This document shows, in pieces, positions 34,952-43,390 of a DNA stretch of 64,000 nucleotides (positions are counted from its first letter, which is position 1; the number at the start of each line of letters is the position of its first letter). Location: assembly GCA_004557035.1 (NCBI GenBank), contig SFFB01000005.1, forward strand, positions 62,001-126,000. Direction: 5' to 3'. The notes beneath the pieces are model-generated. The model worked only from the letters and a program-made list of their open reading frames with translations, searched no databases and had not been told where the DNA came from. The translations under genes and the position numbers were made by a program. This DNA comes from Bacteroidales bacterium (GTDB taxonomy: Bacteria > Bacteroidota > Bacteroidia > Bacteroidales > Bacteroidaceae).

Positions 34952-35515
34952 ATGCTTTACAGGATAAAGTTCATTTCTGAAGAGGTAGACGGATTTTTCC
35001 GCGAACTGCTCATCGACAGCGACGGCACCTTCCTCGACCTCAACGAAGCCGTTTTGGCCGCTTGCAACTATACCGACGACCAGATGACGTCGTTTTACGT
35101 CTGCGACGACGAGTGGGAGCGGGGCGTGCAAATCACACGCGAAGACGTCAGCGACCCCGACAACGAAGAGGAAGACGTTTACCTTATGGAGCGCACGCCG
35201 CTGAGCGAGTTTATCAATGAAGAAGGCCAGCGTCTCGAATATGTTTTCGACCCCTTCTCTTGTCGCTCGTTTTTCCTGCAAGTGAAAGAAATCATCACGG
35301 GTCGCCATCTCGAGGCTGCCGAATTGGTCAGAGAGGGAGGCGAACCGCCCGTCCAACTTGAAATGCCCGTCGAAGAACCTGTTGCGCCTAAGGGTAAAAA
35401 AGCCAAGGCCGACGACAATTATCTCGACGACGAAGACCTTTTCTACGGCGACAAGTCTTTCGACTCTGAAGACTTCGATCCCGAAGGTTTTGAAATAACC
35501 GAAGACAATTTTTGA
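34952..35515 (+). CDS. Plasmid pRiA4b ORF-3-like protein (IS1096 TnpR-like fold)
   Basis: A 187-residue cytosolic protein. The first 130 residues (MLYRIKFISEEVDGFFRELL, LDLNEAVLAACNYTDDQMTS, DPFSCRSFFLQVKEI) match what I know of the pRiA4b ORF-3-like family; the last 50 are a very acidic tail (DDNYLDDEDLFYGDKSFDSE) that is probably disordered. In Bacteroidales a gene of this type sits in the lpx-miaA run, so despite its plasmid-derived name it is not a mobile gene here. Its stop overlaps the miaA start (TTGA), suggesting coupled translation. Function unknown. Confidence 0.8.
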   Translation: MLYRIKFISEEVDGFFRELLIDSDGTFLDLNEAVLAACNYTDDQMTSFYVCDDEWERGVQITREDVSDPDNEEEDVYLMERTPLSEFINEEGQRLEYVFDPFSCRSFFLQVKEIITGRHLEAAELVREGGEPPVQLEMPVEEPVAPKGKKAKADDNYLDDEDLFYGDKSFDSEDFDPEGFEITEDNF

Positions 35516-36411
35516 AGACCTTAGTCGTCATCACAGGCCCCACAGGTATCGGCAAGACCGACTTGGCCCTTACGCTGGCCGAGCAATATCACACGCCGAT
35601 AGTCAATGCCGACTCCAGGCAAATCTACCGCGATATGCCCATAGGGACGGCAGCCCCCAAGCCCGAGCAGTTGCGCCGCGTCAAGCATTTTTTCGTCGGC
35701 ACGCTCGGGCTTGATGCGTCCTATCATGCGGCCCGTTTCGAGACTGAGGCACTGGCCGTGCTCGACCAGGTGTTTGCCGAGCGCGATGTGGCCATCCTTT
35801 CCGGCGGGTCTATGCTCTATATCGACGCCGTTTGTCGAGGCATCGACGAGATGCCCGACATCCGTCCCGAGGTGCGTCATGAGATGAAACAACGCCTTGA
35901 GCGTGAGGGACTTGAAGCATTGGCAGCCGAGTTGGCCGTGCGCGATCCCGCCTATTATGCCGAGTGTGACCTGTGCAACCCCGTGCGTGTGGTCCATGCC
36001 CTTGAGATTTGCCACCAGACCGGTCGGCCGTTTTCATCCTTCAGAACAAGTCGGGCCAAAGAACGGCCTTTCCGCATCGTGAAAATAGGTCTGCGCCGCG
36101 AGCGTACCGACCTTTTTGCACGCATTGCAGCGAGGGTGGGGGAGATGCAGGCCGAGGGACTCGTCGACGAAGCCCGGCGTCTGCTGCCTTACCGCCACCT
36201 CAAAGCCCTCAACACCGTGGGCTACAAAGAACTCTTTGCTCATTTCGACGGCCTATGGAGCCTCGAGCAGGCATTGGAGAAAATCTGTCGCAACACCCGC
36301 GTCTATGCCAAGAAACAGATGACGTGGCTGCAAAAAGACACTTCCGTGCACTGGTTTCACCCCGAAGATTTGGCCGGCATTACGAAATTTTTGCGTGAGA
36401 ATAGGGTCTGA
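35512..36411 (+). CDS. miaA: tRNA dimethylallyltransferase MiaA
   Basis: A 299-residue enzyme that transfers a dimethylallyl group to A37 of tRNAs reading UNN codons. The P-loop GPTGIGKT is at residues 9-16, followed by the family block VNADSRQIYRDMPIGTAAP and, later, GSMLYIDAVCRGID. The start is TTG at 35512, overlapping the previous stop by 4 nt; any downstream ATG would remove the P-loop, so the TTG start is well supported and expression is probably coupled to the upstream gene. Confidence 0.95.
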   Translation: MKTLVVITGPTGIGKTDLALTLAEQYHTPIVNADSRQIYRDMPIGTAAPKPEQLRRVKHFFVGTLGLDASYHAARFETEALAVLDQVFAERDVAILSGGSMLYIDAVCRGIDEMPDIRPEVRHEMKQRLEREGLEALAAELAVRDPAYYAECDLCNPVRVVHALEICHQTGRPFSSFRTSRAKERPFRIVKIGLRRERTDLFARIAARVGEMQAEGLVDEARRLLPYRHLKALNTVGYKELFAHFDGLWSLEQALEKICRNTRVYAKKQMTWLQKDTSVHWFHPEDLAGITKFLRENRV

Positions 36412-36498
36412 AACGCTTGAACGCGCTACATTTGCATCATAAATCACACAACCGCCCTCAACAAGGGGTATGCCCACGCTTCAACCATTGCCCGACAT

Positions 36499-36519
36499 GC
36501 CCATGCAGTTGGGCTTTTG
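36499..36519 (+). terminator. Possible weak terminator after miaA
   Basis: GCCCA (36499-36503) and TGGGC (36510-36514) form a 5-bp stem followed by TTTTGTTT, about 90 nt after the miaA stop and before the PBP gene. Confidence 0.35.
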
Positions 36520-36579
36520 TTTACCAAGCCGTCCGGTACGATTTTCTTCAAAGGCCGTCGGCGTTAGTCTATATTTATT

Positions 36580-39138
36580 ATGAGCGACAACGAGAAAAAA
36601 GGCATTTTGCGCCGCATCGGAGCCTTTTTCGCTTTTCTCTGGCGATGTGTCCGCCGTTTCGGGTCCTGGTATAAGGGACTCTATAAAGGACACAAATGGT
36701 GGTTCAAATTGTTTGTCTTGATTTGCACCTTCATCTTCTTAATCTTCTTCTACGTTTTTGCCGTGATGGTCAATCTTTTCTGGCTTTTCGGCAAATCCCC
36801 CTCTACTGACGACATCATGCATCCCGATATGCCCGAGGCCTCCATTATCTATAGTGCCGACGGCAAGGTTTTGGGTAAATTCTTCACCGAAAACCGTCAG
36901 CCCGTAGGCTATAACGATATCAGTCCCAACTTTTTCCAGGCCCTCATCTCTACCGAAGACGAGCGCTTCTACAGCCACAGTGGCATCGACTTCCAAGGTA
37001 TGGTGGCCGCGGCCAAAGACGCTGTGGGCGGACGGGCACGTGGGGCCTCCACCATCTCGCAGCAGTTGGTGAAGAATATGTTCAAAATCCGCACCGACAA
37101 GAAGTATGGCACCGGTCTGCTGGGCAAAATCCCCGGTGTGGGACTGGCCATCATGAAGACCAAAGAGATGGTCATTGCCGTGCAACTTGAGTGGGGCAAC
37201 GCTAAAGACAGCATCCTCACCATGTATGCCAACACCGTCGACTTCGGTTCCAACTCCTTCGGCATCAAGACGGCCGCCAAGACCTATTTCAACAAGAAAC
37301 CCTCCGAACTCAACGTCGAAGAGGCTGCCGTGTTGGTGGGTATGCTCAAAGCCACCTCGACCTACAATCCCCGCATCAATCCCAAGCAGAGCCTTAAGCG
37401 CCGCAATGTGGTGCTTGACAACCTTTATGCTCACAGGGACGATATGGCCAAACACTTCGGTCGCGCAGCCATCCAGACCAAGGCCCAGCTCGACTCCCTC
37501 AAGGCCCTGCCGCTCAAACTCAACTACACTGTCGAGAGTGTCTATGACGGCAAAGCCCTCTACTTCCGTCAGGCCGTGGCCGATTATATCAAGGAAAACT
37601 GTCCTAACGTAGACCCCTACACCGACGGGCTTAAAATCTACACCACCCTCGACTCGCGTATGCAGCAATATGCCGAGGAGGCCGTCAAAGAGCAGATGCA
37701 GCAGGTGCAACGCAGCTTCGACAACCATTGGCGCGGCCTGGGCGAGCCGTGGCGCGACGCCAAAGGTCAGGTCATACCGGAATTTATTGAAAACATCGCG
37801 CGCCAGACCAACTACTATAAGCAGCTTTCGGCCCGCTTCCCGGACAGCGAAGACTCCGTTTGGCACTACCTCAACAAACCTCACACCGTGCATCTCTTCG
37901 ACTATGACGGCGGCCACACCGAGCAGATGAGCACGATGGACTCCATACGCTATATGGTCAAATATATGCACACGGGTTTCGTGGCTATGGAGCCGGCCAC
38001 CGGTCATGTCAAGGCCTACGTCGGCGACATTGACTACAAGACTTGGGAGTATGACAAAGTCAAGGCTATGCGCCAACCGGGCTCCACCTTTAAGCTCTTT
38101 GTCTACGCCACCGCCATGAAGCAGGGATGGACACCCAGCGACGCCCGTCTCAAAGACTCCTACATCCGCGAGGAAGTCTACGACCCCAAGCGCGACACCA
38201 CCACCATCTGGCAACCTCATAACGCCAACGGCCGTTTCAGCAACGCCAACATCCCCCTCCGCTCGGCCTTCGCCCAGAGTGTCAACACCATCGCTGTGAA
38301 ACTGGGCAAGGAAGTGGGCATCGATAAGGTCATCGAGACAGCCCAAGAGATGGGTATCACTTCAAAGCTCGACAACATCCCTTCGCTGCCACTTGGTTCC
38401 AGCGACGTCTCGCTCTTCGAGCTGGTCAATGCCTATGCCACCGTGGCCAATGGCGGAGAGCACGTCGACCCCGTATTGGTAACCCGCATAGTCAACCGCG
38501 ACGGCGAAGTCATCTATGAAGCGGAACCCAAGAGAGAGCAGGCGCTCGACGCCACTTCGGCCTTCTATATGCAGCAAATGCTGGAGGCCGGCGTGCGCGA
38601 CCCCGGCGGCACCTCGCAGACCTTGGGCGCTTCGACCTATCTCGGACGTTTCAACGGCCGCATAGATTTCGGTGGCAAGACCGGTACGTCAAACAACCAT
38701 TCCGATGCTTGGTTTGTCGGTGTCACCCCGGCCCTCGTCGGTGGTGCCTGGGTGGGCGGTGAATACCGCAGCATCCACTTCCGCACGGGCCGCCTCGGCC
38801 AGGGCAGCCGTACGGCCCTGCCCATCTTCGGCCTGTTTATGAACAAGGTGTTGAACGACCCGCAACTCGCAACCCGTTATCTCAAACGCTACGGCGCACC
38901 GCCTGCCGGCATAGACGCTTCGAGCTATAAGTCCACCTATTATGCGCCGCCTGCCGACAACGACTCCACAGCCGGCGACAGTCTCAGTCTGCCCGCCACC
39001 GAGTTTGGCGACGACCTCCCCGGAGCGCCTGCCAACGATGGCCAACCGGCACACAATCCGGCCAATGTCCCGGCCGGCGAGTCTACGCCGCGCCACGACA
39101 GTCACAATGCCAACGGCGCCGACGCCTATTTCGAGTGA
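36580..39138 (+). CDS. Class A penicillin-binding protein (PBP1A-like transglycosylase/transpeptidase)
   Basis: An 852-residue bifunctional peptidoglycan synthase anchored in the inner membrane by one helix at about 43-70 (LFVLICTFIFLIFFYVFAVM). The GT51 glycosyltransferase domain follows (about 90-270), with the catalytic Glu in STEDERFYSHSGID and GASTISQQLVKN. The transpeptidase domain has SxxK at Ser502/Lys505 (QPGSTFKLF), SVN in FAQSVNTIAV and KTG in FGGKTGTSNN. A low-complexity Pro/Asp-rich tail of about 60 residues ends the protein. It is preceded by the lipid A/miaA operon and followed by a strong terminator. Confidence 0.96.
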   Translation: MSDNEKKGILRRIGAFFAFLWRCVRRFGSWYKGLYKGHKWWFKLFVLICTFIFLIFFYVFAVMVNLFWLFGKSPSTDDIMHPDMPEASIIYSADGKVLGKFFTENRQPVGYNDISPNFFQALISTEDERFYSHSGIDFQGMVAAAKDAVGGRARGASTISQQLVKNMFKIRTDKKYGTGLLGKIPGVGLAIMKTKEMVIAVQLEWGNAKDSILTMYANTVDFGSNSFGIKTAAKTYFNKKPSELNVEEAAVLVGMLKATSTYNPRINPKQSLKRRNVVLDNLYAHRDDMAKHFGRAAIQTKAQLDSLKALPLKLNYTVESVYDGKALYFRQAVADYIKENCPNVDPYTDGLKIYTTLDSRMQQYAEEAVKEQMQQVQRSFDNHWRGLGEPWRDAKGQVIPEFIENIARQTNYYKQLSARFPDSEDSVWHYLNKPHTVHLFDYDGGHTEQMSTMDSIRYMVKYMHTGFVAMEPATGHVKAYVGDIDYKTWEYDKVKAMRQPGSTFKLFVYATAMKQGWTPSDARLKDSYIREEVYDPKRDTTTIWQPHNANGRFSNANIPLRSAFAQSVNTIAVKLGKEVGIDKVIETAQEMGITSKLDNIPSLPLGSSDVSLFELVNAYATVANGGEHVDPVLVTRIVNRDGEVIYEAEPKREQALDATSAFYMQQMLEAGVRDPGGTSQTLGASTYLGRFNGRIDFGGKTGTSNNHSDAWFVGVTPALVGGAWVGGEYRSIHFRTGRLGQGSRTALPIFGLFMNKVLNDPQLATRYLKRYGAPPAGIDASSYKSTYYAPPADNDSTAGDSLSLPATEFGDDLPGAPANDGQPAHNPANVPAGESTPRHDSHNANGADAYFE

Positions 39139-39147
39139 AACTAAAAC

Positions 39148-39181
39148 GCGAGCCGCAATTTTGCGGCTCGCATTTGTTTTT
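39148..39181. terminator. Terminator between PBP1A and the convergent CotH gene
   Basis: GCGAGCCGCAA (39148-39158) and TTGCGGCTCGC (39161-39171) form a perfect stem of up to 11 bp, followed by ATTTGTTTTT on the plus strand. Confidence 0.85.
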
Positions 39182-39204
39182 ATCGTCAATATCCTTTTAC
39201 CCTT

Positions 39205-40764
39205 TTATTTCTTGACAAACTTTCCCGACTTTATGACGGTGCCGTCCGGGCCTATGAAGCGGAAAAGGTAGCAGCCTTGCGGCAGTGGCGCGTGGTTGAG
39301 GTCGGCTTCGGGCCGAGTCTGCCACAATGGCCGGCCGTGCAGGTCGAAGACGTCGAGGCGCACGGCATCGGTCAGGCCAACGTCGACGCGGTCAATGCCC
39401 GACACCGTCATGATGTTGTCGTCGATCCACGCTATGCGGTGGCTCATCCAGTCTTTCACATCATTCAGACGGGCGACGGACGTGTAGCCACGGCCCGACA
39501 GTTGGCGGCTCACGTCGATGGCCTCGTGTTCCCGTTTCAGCACTATGCCGATGGAGTCGGTCACCTTAGAATAAAGATGGTCTTTCACGCGTTCCCAGTT
39601 TTCGATGAAACACGCTTGGAAATCGCTGCGCTTCAACAGTCGCTCGTAGTAGAAGAGGCGTGCCCATTCGCGGTGTATCCAAGCCCAGTCATCGCCTATC
39701 ACATTTTGCGCCATACAGGCGTCGAAGTCCCAGATAGGCCCCATCTTCATCTTCGTGGAGGTGGGATTGGTCGGGTCGAAAGTCGTCTTGTACATATATA
39801 GGTTGGACCCCGCCGGGTCTACCGTGCCCAGTATGTCGTGGCAGAGCAGCCAACGGGCATACGACTCCACATCGATCCATTCCGCTATGTCGCCTTCGTC
39901 CACCAAGGCTTGTTCAAAGCCGTGTATGTATGACGAAATCTCTTCAAGTCGCGCCTTCTGCACGTAGTCTTCTTCGGGATATTTGAAGGTGAAGCGCTGT
40001 CCGCTGCCGAAGAGTAGCGACTCAAACGATACCGCCTCGGGGTCTACCCACCAATAAGCGTCAAACTCCACGATGAAGCCCGACTGCGTGATGTCCACGT
40101 GGTGCGAACCCTCCTTGACGGGGTCGGAGAGGCAATAGAGCCCCAGGTAGCGGCCGTTCATCACCACGTTGCAATATCGGATGTCGGGTTGCCAGTCTTG
40201 GCGCACCATTTCGCCCACAATATTGGCCGCATGATAGACCGCCCGATTGCTGGCAAACGAATTGAGCAGGACGTAAGATTTTGTCTTGAAGGTGCTGTCG
40301 GGACGTTGAAACAAGTCGAACTTCCGGCTCAACTTGATGCGGTAAGGCGGTGCTTCAGGCCGCTGTCGGGCGGTGCCGTTGCCTCTCACCTTAATTTTTA
40401 TGCCGGCAGAGTCGGCCACGTATTCGCCACTGTCATAGATGGTGTCGCCCGCCATAATCATGAGCAGGCGTCCTTCGCAGTAGTTGTTGTTGGTGATGCC
40501 GTTGGGCACGATGCCGGGTGGCGGCGCGATGGTGTCGAAGGTAGGGTCTTCGCCGTCAGACGTGGTGACGATGAAAAGCGGGATGTTGAGTGCTGCGAGT
40601 TGGGCAATAGTGTCGGTCGATGATGTTGGAGCCTCCTCGGCCGATGTGGGAGAATGTTTTGTCTTAGAAAGAGTTAAGCCTCCGGCGTGCGCCATTTGGC
40701 AGACTATGCACAGGCACAGCAACCACACGCTTGCCGGTCTCAGCAAGCCATATTTTGTTTTCAT
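39205..40764 (-). CDS. CotH kinase family protein with probable T9SS sorting domain
   Basis: A 519-residue exported protein. The signal peptide ends near QMAHAGG. The middle (about 120-430) is a CotH-type kinase domain: KIKVRGNGTARQRPEAPPYRIKL matches the family glycine-rich start, and GPIWDFDACMAQN the catalytic/metal Asp motif. CotH kinases phosphorylate extracellular proteins in Bacillus; substrates in Bacteroidetes are unknown. The last 70 residues (RLDVFDLHGRPLWQ, LPQGCYLFRFIG, SGKFVKK) look like the C-terminal signal for type IX secretion, so the protein is probably carried to the cell surface. It has its own -7 box at 40817-40824 and stands alone. Confidence 0.85.
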   Translation of the reverse strand: MKTKYGLLRPASVWLLCLCIVCQMAHAGGLTLSKTKHSPTSAEEAPTSSTDTIAQLAALNIPLFIVTTSDGEDPTFDTIAPPPGIVPNGITNNNYCEGRLLMIMAGDTIYDSGEYVADSAGIKIKVRGNGTARQRPEAPPYRIKLSRKFDLFQRPDSTFKTKSYVLLNSFASNRAVYHAANIVGEMVRQDWQPDIRYCNVVMNGRYLGLYCLSDPVKEGSHHVDITQSGFIVEFDAYWWVDPEAVSFESLLFGSGQRFTFKYPEEDYVQKARLEEISSYIHGFEQALVDEGDIAEWIDVESYARWLLCHDILGTVDPAGSNLYMYKTTFDPTNPTSTKMKMGPIWDFDACMAQNVIGDDWAWIHREWARLFYYERLLKRSDFQACFIENWERVKDHLYSKVTDSIGIVLKREHEAIDVSRQLSGRGYTSVARLNDVKDWMSHRIAWIDDNIMTVSGIDRVDVGLTDAVRLDVFDLHGRPLWQTRPEADLNHAPLPQGCYLFRFIGPDGTVIKSGKFVKK

Positions 40765-41378
40765 TAGTGAAGAATAAAAGAGCGAGAGATAAGGTTGTGT
40801 TTAGTTTTTCGTGTTACAAAAGTATTAAGAAAGCCCATAATGCGCACTTATTCCGTATTAAATAAACTAAAGCTGAGGAGGGTGGGCGGGAAATCAAAGG
40901 AGGAAATTGGCGAAATATTTCTATTGATTGGCGCAATAATGACAGGGTTTGACGAAATGTTTGAACAGGATGTGTAAAATCGGATTGGATTTTTTGACCT
41001 TTATTTTTGTGGGGTTGGGCCTCTTGGGCGCGGTGCTCAAAATAGGGATGTGGGGATTAGTTGGGCGAAAATGCGTGGCCGCTCTATAATTACGATAATC
41101 AAAACCATTTTCCCACATCCTCCATCTCACGCCTTGCGCGGCCGCTCAAAAACAATAATGCATAAATCCTCTTTTGCCAACTCTCTCTCTTTCCCTGTCT
41201 TAAGAGCCATACTTTGCCGCTTTCTTTCACGCCTTTTCATCGACTTTATCTCCTTTTTCGCCGTTCTGCCCATAGACCGGAAAGACGTACAGCGGCCGGA
41301 GTACGATTGTGCCACGGCCGCTGTATGATTATACGCCGGCCGGTGTACAACTATACCGCGGCCGCTGTACGTCTCTGG
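40765..41378. other. Intergenic region between CotH and DUF5715 genes
   Basis: It holds the CotH promoter, an AT-rich stretch, two GGCCGCTC words (41078, 41142) and the 22-bp tandem repeat (41293-41380). The segment GGCCGCTCAAAAA at 41142 also occurs at 30061 beside the stem-loop cluster. I see no gene. Confidence 0.55.
40817..40824 (-). promoter_or_regulatory. -7 promoter box of the CotH gene
   Basis: On the minus strand this reads TACTTTTG, a full match to TAnnTTTG, about 53 nt upstream of the CotH start codon. The -33 position lacks TTTG. Confidence 0.6.
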
Positions 41379-41380
41379 TC
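41293..41380. repeat. 22-bp tandem repeat, four units
   Basis: Units begin at 41293, 41315, 41337 and 41359, exactly 22 bp apart, each opening with CGGCCG. Units 1 and 3 continue G-GTAC-like (CGGCCGGAGTAC, CGGCCGGTGTAC) and units 2 and 4 continue CTGTA (CGGCCGCTGTAT, CGGCCGCTGTAC). GACGTACAGCGGCCG (41284-41298) is the exact reverse complement of CGGCCGCTGTACGTC (41359-41373), so the array is bounded by a 15-bp inverted repeat. It abuts the stop codon of the DUF5715 gene (41379-41381). Confidence 0.8.
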
Positions 41381-42173
41381 ACCTTGCCGTGATGTGGAAA
41401 CAGGCTTGGTGAACTTCGTATTTCACGTAGCAGGTGCCCAATTGTCGCTGGTCGCGCAGCACCTCTGCAAGAATGTCTTTGAGCAGAGGCGGCCACACCT
41501 GTCGCTGCTCTTTGCTCTCGGGGTCGAGCACGCGATAGAAACTGTTGTAGCTGATGTCGAAGGTGGTGCCAAAGCGGTGGCAACTGTTCTCTGAGGCATT
41601 GACATTCACGCGTCGCAGTTTTTCCACGTCGTGCTCCGTGCGCAACACCGAGGTGATAAGAAGCTTGTAAAACGGAAAGCCCTTCACGCGGAGCGAGTCG
41701 GTGAAGTTGCGTGCAATCTCGTCGAGCAGACGGGCAGCGCGCGGCACCAGATAGGGTGTGCTGTGGCTGAGGTGGTGCATGCGATAGAGCGGATTGTCGC
41801 CCACATAGACCAGTCCGCTTTTCTGGTTTTGCGCCGCCTGCCGGTCGGCTATGCTGCTGATGCCCAGCCGCTCGGCCGTGGCCAGTTGCACATCGTTGAG
41901 GTCGGGGAAGCAAGTCTTGTAGTCGCCCACGCCGCGCACTCTGTGCTTCACCGGTTGGCCGTCGGCGTCGGTGAGCCGTACCGGTTTGCGTGGCGCAGAG
42001 AGCAGGCGGTCAATGCGCTGACTGTGGGCAATGATGGTATCGGACGAGCCACTTTCGAGGGGTTTATGACTGATGTTGCTACAATTCGTACACGCACAAC
42101 GGCTGATGAGGCCGCACGTCAACAGTGCAGCCACGGTCAGCTTGAAATATAGGGGGCGTAAGGCTGAATTCAA
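41379..42173 (-). CDS. DUF5715 family protein, M15 peptidase-like
   Basis: A 264-residue exported protein resembling the DUF5715 family. Zinc-peptidase marks of the D-Ala-D-Ala carboxypeptidase (M15/VanY) type are visible: TSVLRTEHD, then NASENSCHRFGTTFDISY with the His-x(6)-Asp pair, and the C-terminal YEVHQACFHI with Glu and His. It may cut peptidoglycan stem peptides. The longest frame starts at ATG 42233, but a -7 box at 42235-42242 would place that ATG upstream of the transcript start; the TTG at 42173 gives NSALRPLYFKLTVAALLTCG, a good signal peptide or anchor, and is preferred. The start remains uncertain. Confidence 0.7.
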   Translation of the reverse strand: MNSALRPLYFKLTVAALLTCGLISRCACTNCSNISHKPLESGSSDTIIAHSQRIDRLLSAPRKPVRLTDADGQPVKHRVRGVGDYKTCFPDLNDVQLATAERLGISSIADRQAAQNQKSGLVYVGDNPLYRMHHLSHSTPYLVPRAARLLDEIARNFTDSLRVKGFPFYKLLITSVLRTEHDVEKLRRVNVNASENSCHRFGTTFDISYNSFYRVLDPESKEQRQVWPPLLKDILAEVLRDQRQLGTCYVKYEVHQACFHITAR

Positions 42174-42234
42174 GGAAGAGAAAGATTGTGGAAGAAAAAC
42201 GTTTTTGCGGGATGCTTCTTGGCAAAAGCCCATA

Positions 42235-42242
42235 CAAAATTA
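42235..42242 (-). promoter_or_regulatory. -7 promoter box of the DUF5715 gene
   Basis: On the minus strand this reads TAATTTTG, directly before ATG 42233. Transcription from it would start near 42229, which favours the TTG start at 42173. Confidence 0.5.
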
Positions 42243-42252
42243 CGAAAAAACA

Positions 42253-42283
42253 TTGTTGAATAAGTCAGAGAGTCGTAATTTTG
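42253..42283 (+). promoter_or_regulatory. Promoter of phoH
   Basis: TTG (42253-42255), a 20-nt spacer and TAATTTTG (42276-42283) form a good Bacteroidetes promoter. It lies 11 bp from the opposing DUF5715 -7 box, so the two promoters are back to back. Confidence 0.7.
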
Positions 42284-42343
42284 CATCGGTTAAAGACAAA
42301 TTCGCCGTCGCGCCCCACGCGGCGGTCTGTTTCACACGATGGC

Positions 42344-43351
42344 ATGACAGAGAAACACTATATTTTGGAAGAAGCCGACCCGGCCGCCTTTTTTGGCGTG
42401 AACAACGCCAATCTCAGGCTGTTGCGCGCGCTTTATCCCAAGTTGCGCATCATTGGCCGCGACAACGTGATCAAGGTGATGGGCGACGAAGAAGAGATGG
42501 CCGTTTTTGACGAAACCTTCGGCCGTCTTGAGCGCCATTGTGCCACTTTCAACACCCTCTCTGAAGAAGACATCGTGGGCATCGTCAAGAGTCGCCATGC
42601 CGAGAGTGATGCCCCTTCAGACGTCATCGTCTACACCACCGGCGGCAAACCCATCACCGCCCGCAGTCTCAACCAGCGCCGGCTCGTCGAGGCCTATGCC
42701 GCCAACGATATGATTTTTGCCATCGGTCCGGCCGGTTCGGGCAAGACCTACACCGCCATTGCCCTGGCCGTCAGGGCACTCAAAAACAAGGAGGTGAAGA
42801 AAATCATCCTCAGCCGACCGGCCGTAGAGGCAGGAGAAAAACTCGGCTTCTTGCCCGGCGACATGAAAGACAAAATCGACCCCTATCTGCAACCCCTCTA
42901 CGACGCGTTGCAAGAGATGATTCCGCCGGCCAAACTCCAAGACTATCTCGCCACCGACGTCATACAGATTGCCCCGCTGGCCTTTATGCGTGGCCGCACG
43001 CTCAACGACGCCGTCGTCATCCTCGACGAAGCCCAAAACACCACCACCGCACAGATCAAGATGTTTTTGACCCGCATGGGATGGAACACCAAGATGATTG
43101 TCACGGGCGACCGCACACAGATAGACCTGCCGGCGTCGGTCAAGAGCGGACTCACCGAGGCCCGGCGCATATTGGGCGGCGTCGAGGGCATTGCCTTCAT
43201 CGAGATGAACCGCGGCGACATTGTGCGCCACAAGCTCGTCACCCGCATTGTCGAAGCCTACGAGCACGACGCCCGTCTGGCCCAAGAGCGGCGCCAAGCC
43301 GCCGAAGCTGCCAAGGCCGACACCGCCGCCGAAGACCGGCCCCAACCCTGA
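42344..43351 (+). CDS. phoH: PhoH family protein (P-loop NTPase)
   Basis: A 335-residue cytosolic ATPase of the PhoH-like (YbeZ) type, associated with RNA and ribosome metabolism. Walker A is GPAGSGKTYTAIALAV near residue 130, Walker B is AVVILDEAQNTT near 230, followed by RMGWNTKMIVTGDRTQIDLP. ATG 42344 was chosen over the frame start at 42281 because the phoH promoter (-7 box 42276-42283) overlaps the latter. The Ala/Glu/Arg-rich tail is probably disordered. purC follows after 39 nt on the same strand. Confidence 0.93.
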   Translation: MTEKHYILEEADPAAFFGVNNANLRLLRALYPKLRIIGRDNVIKVMGDEEEMAVFDETFGRLERHCATFNTLSEEDIVGIVKSRHAESDAPSDVIVYTTGGKPITARSLNQRRLVEAYAANDMIFAIGPAGSGKTYTAIALAVRALKNKEVKKIILSRPAVEAGEKLGFLPGDMKDKIDPYLQPLYDALQEMIPPAKLQDYLATDVIQIAPLAFMRGRTLNDAVVILDEAQNTTTAQIKMFLTRMGWNTKMIVTGDRTQIDLPASVKSGLTEARRILGGVEGIAFIEMNRGDIVRHKLVTRIVEAYEHDARLAQERRQAAEAAKADTAAEDRPQP

Positions 43352-43390
43352 ACATTGTCAATTTATTCACCTCACACACTATATTATAAT

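Noticed and set aside
34952..35515. Insertion sequence remnant, because of the IS1096/pRiA4b family name
   Set aside because: No terminal repeats or transposase; the gene fits seamlessly into the lpx-miaA operon.
36739..38346. 535-codon minus-strand frame
   Set aside because: Antisense to the penicillin-binding protein gene, which has all active-site motifs.
41293..41380. CRISPR array
   Set aside because: The 22-bp repeats are directly adjacent without spacers, and no cas genes are near.
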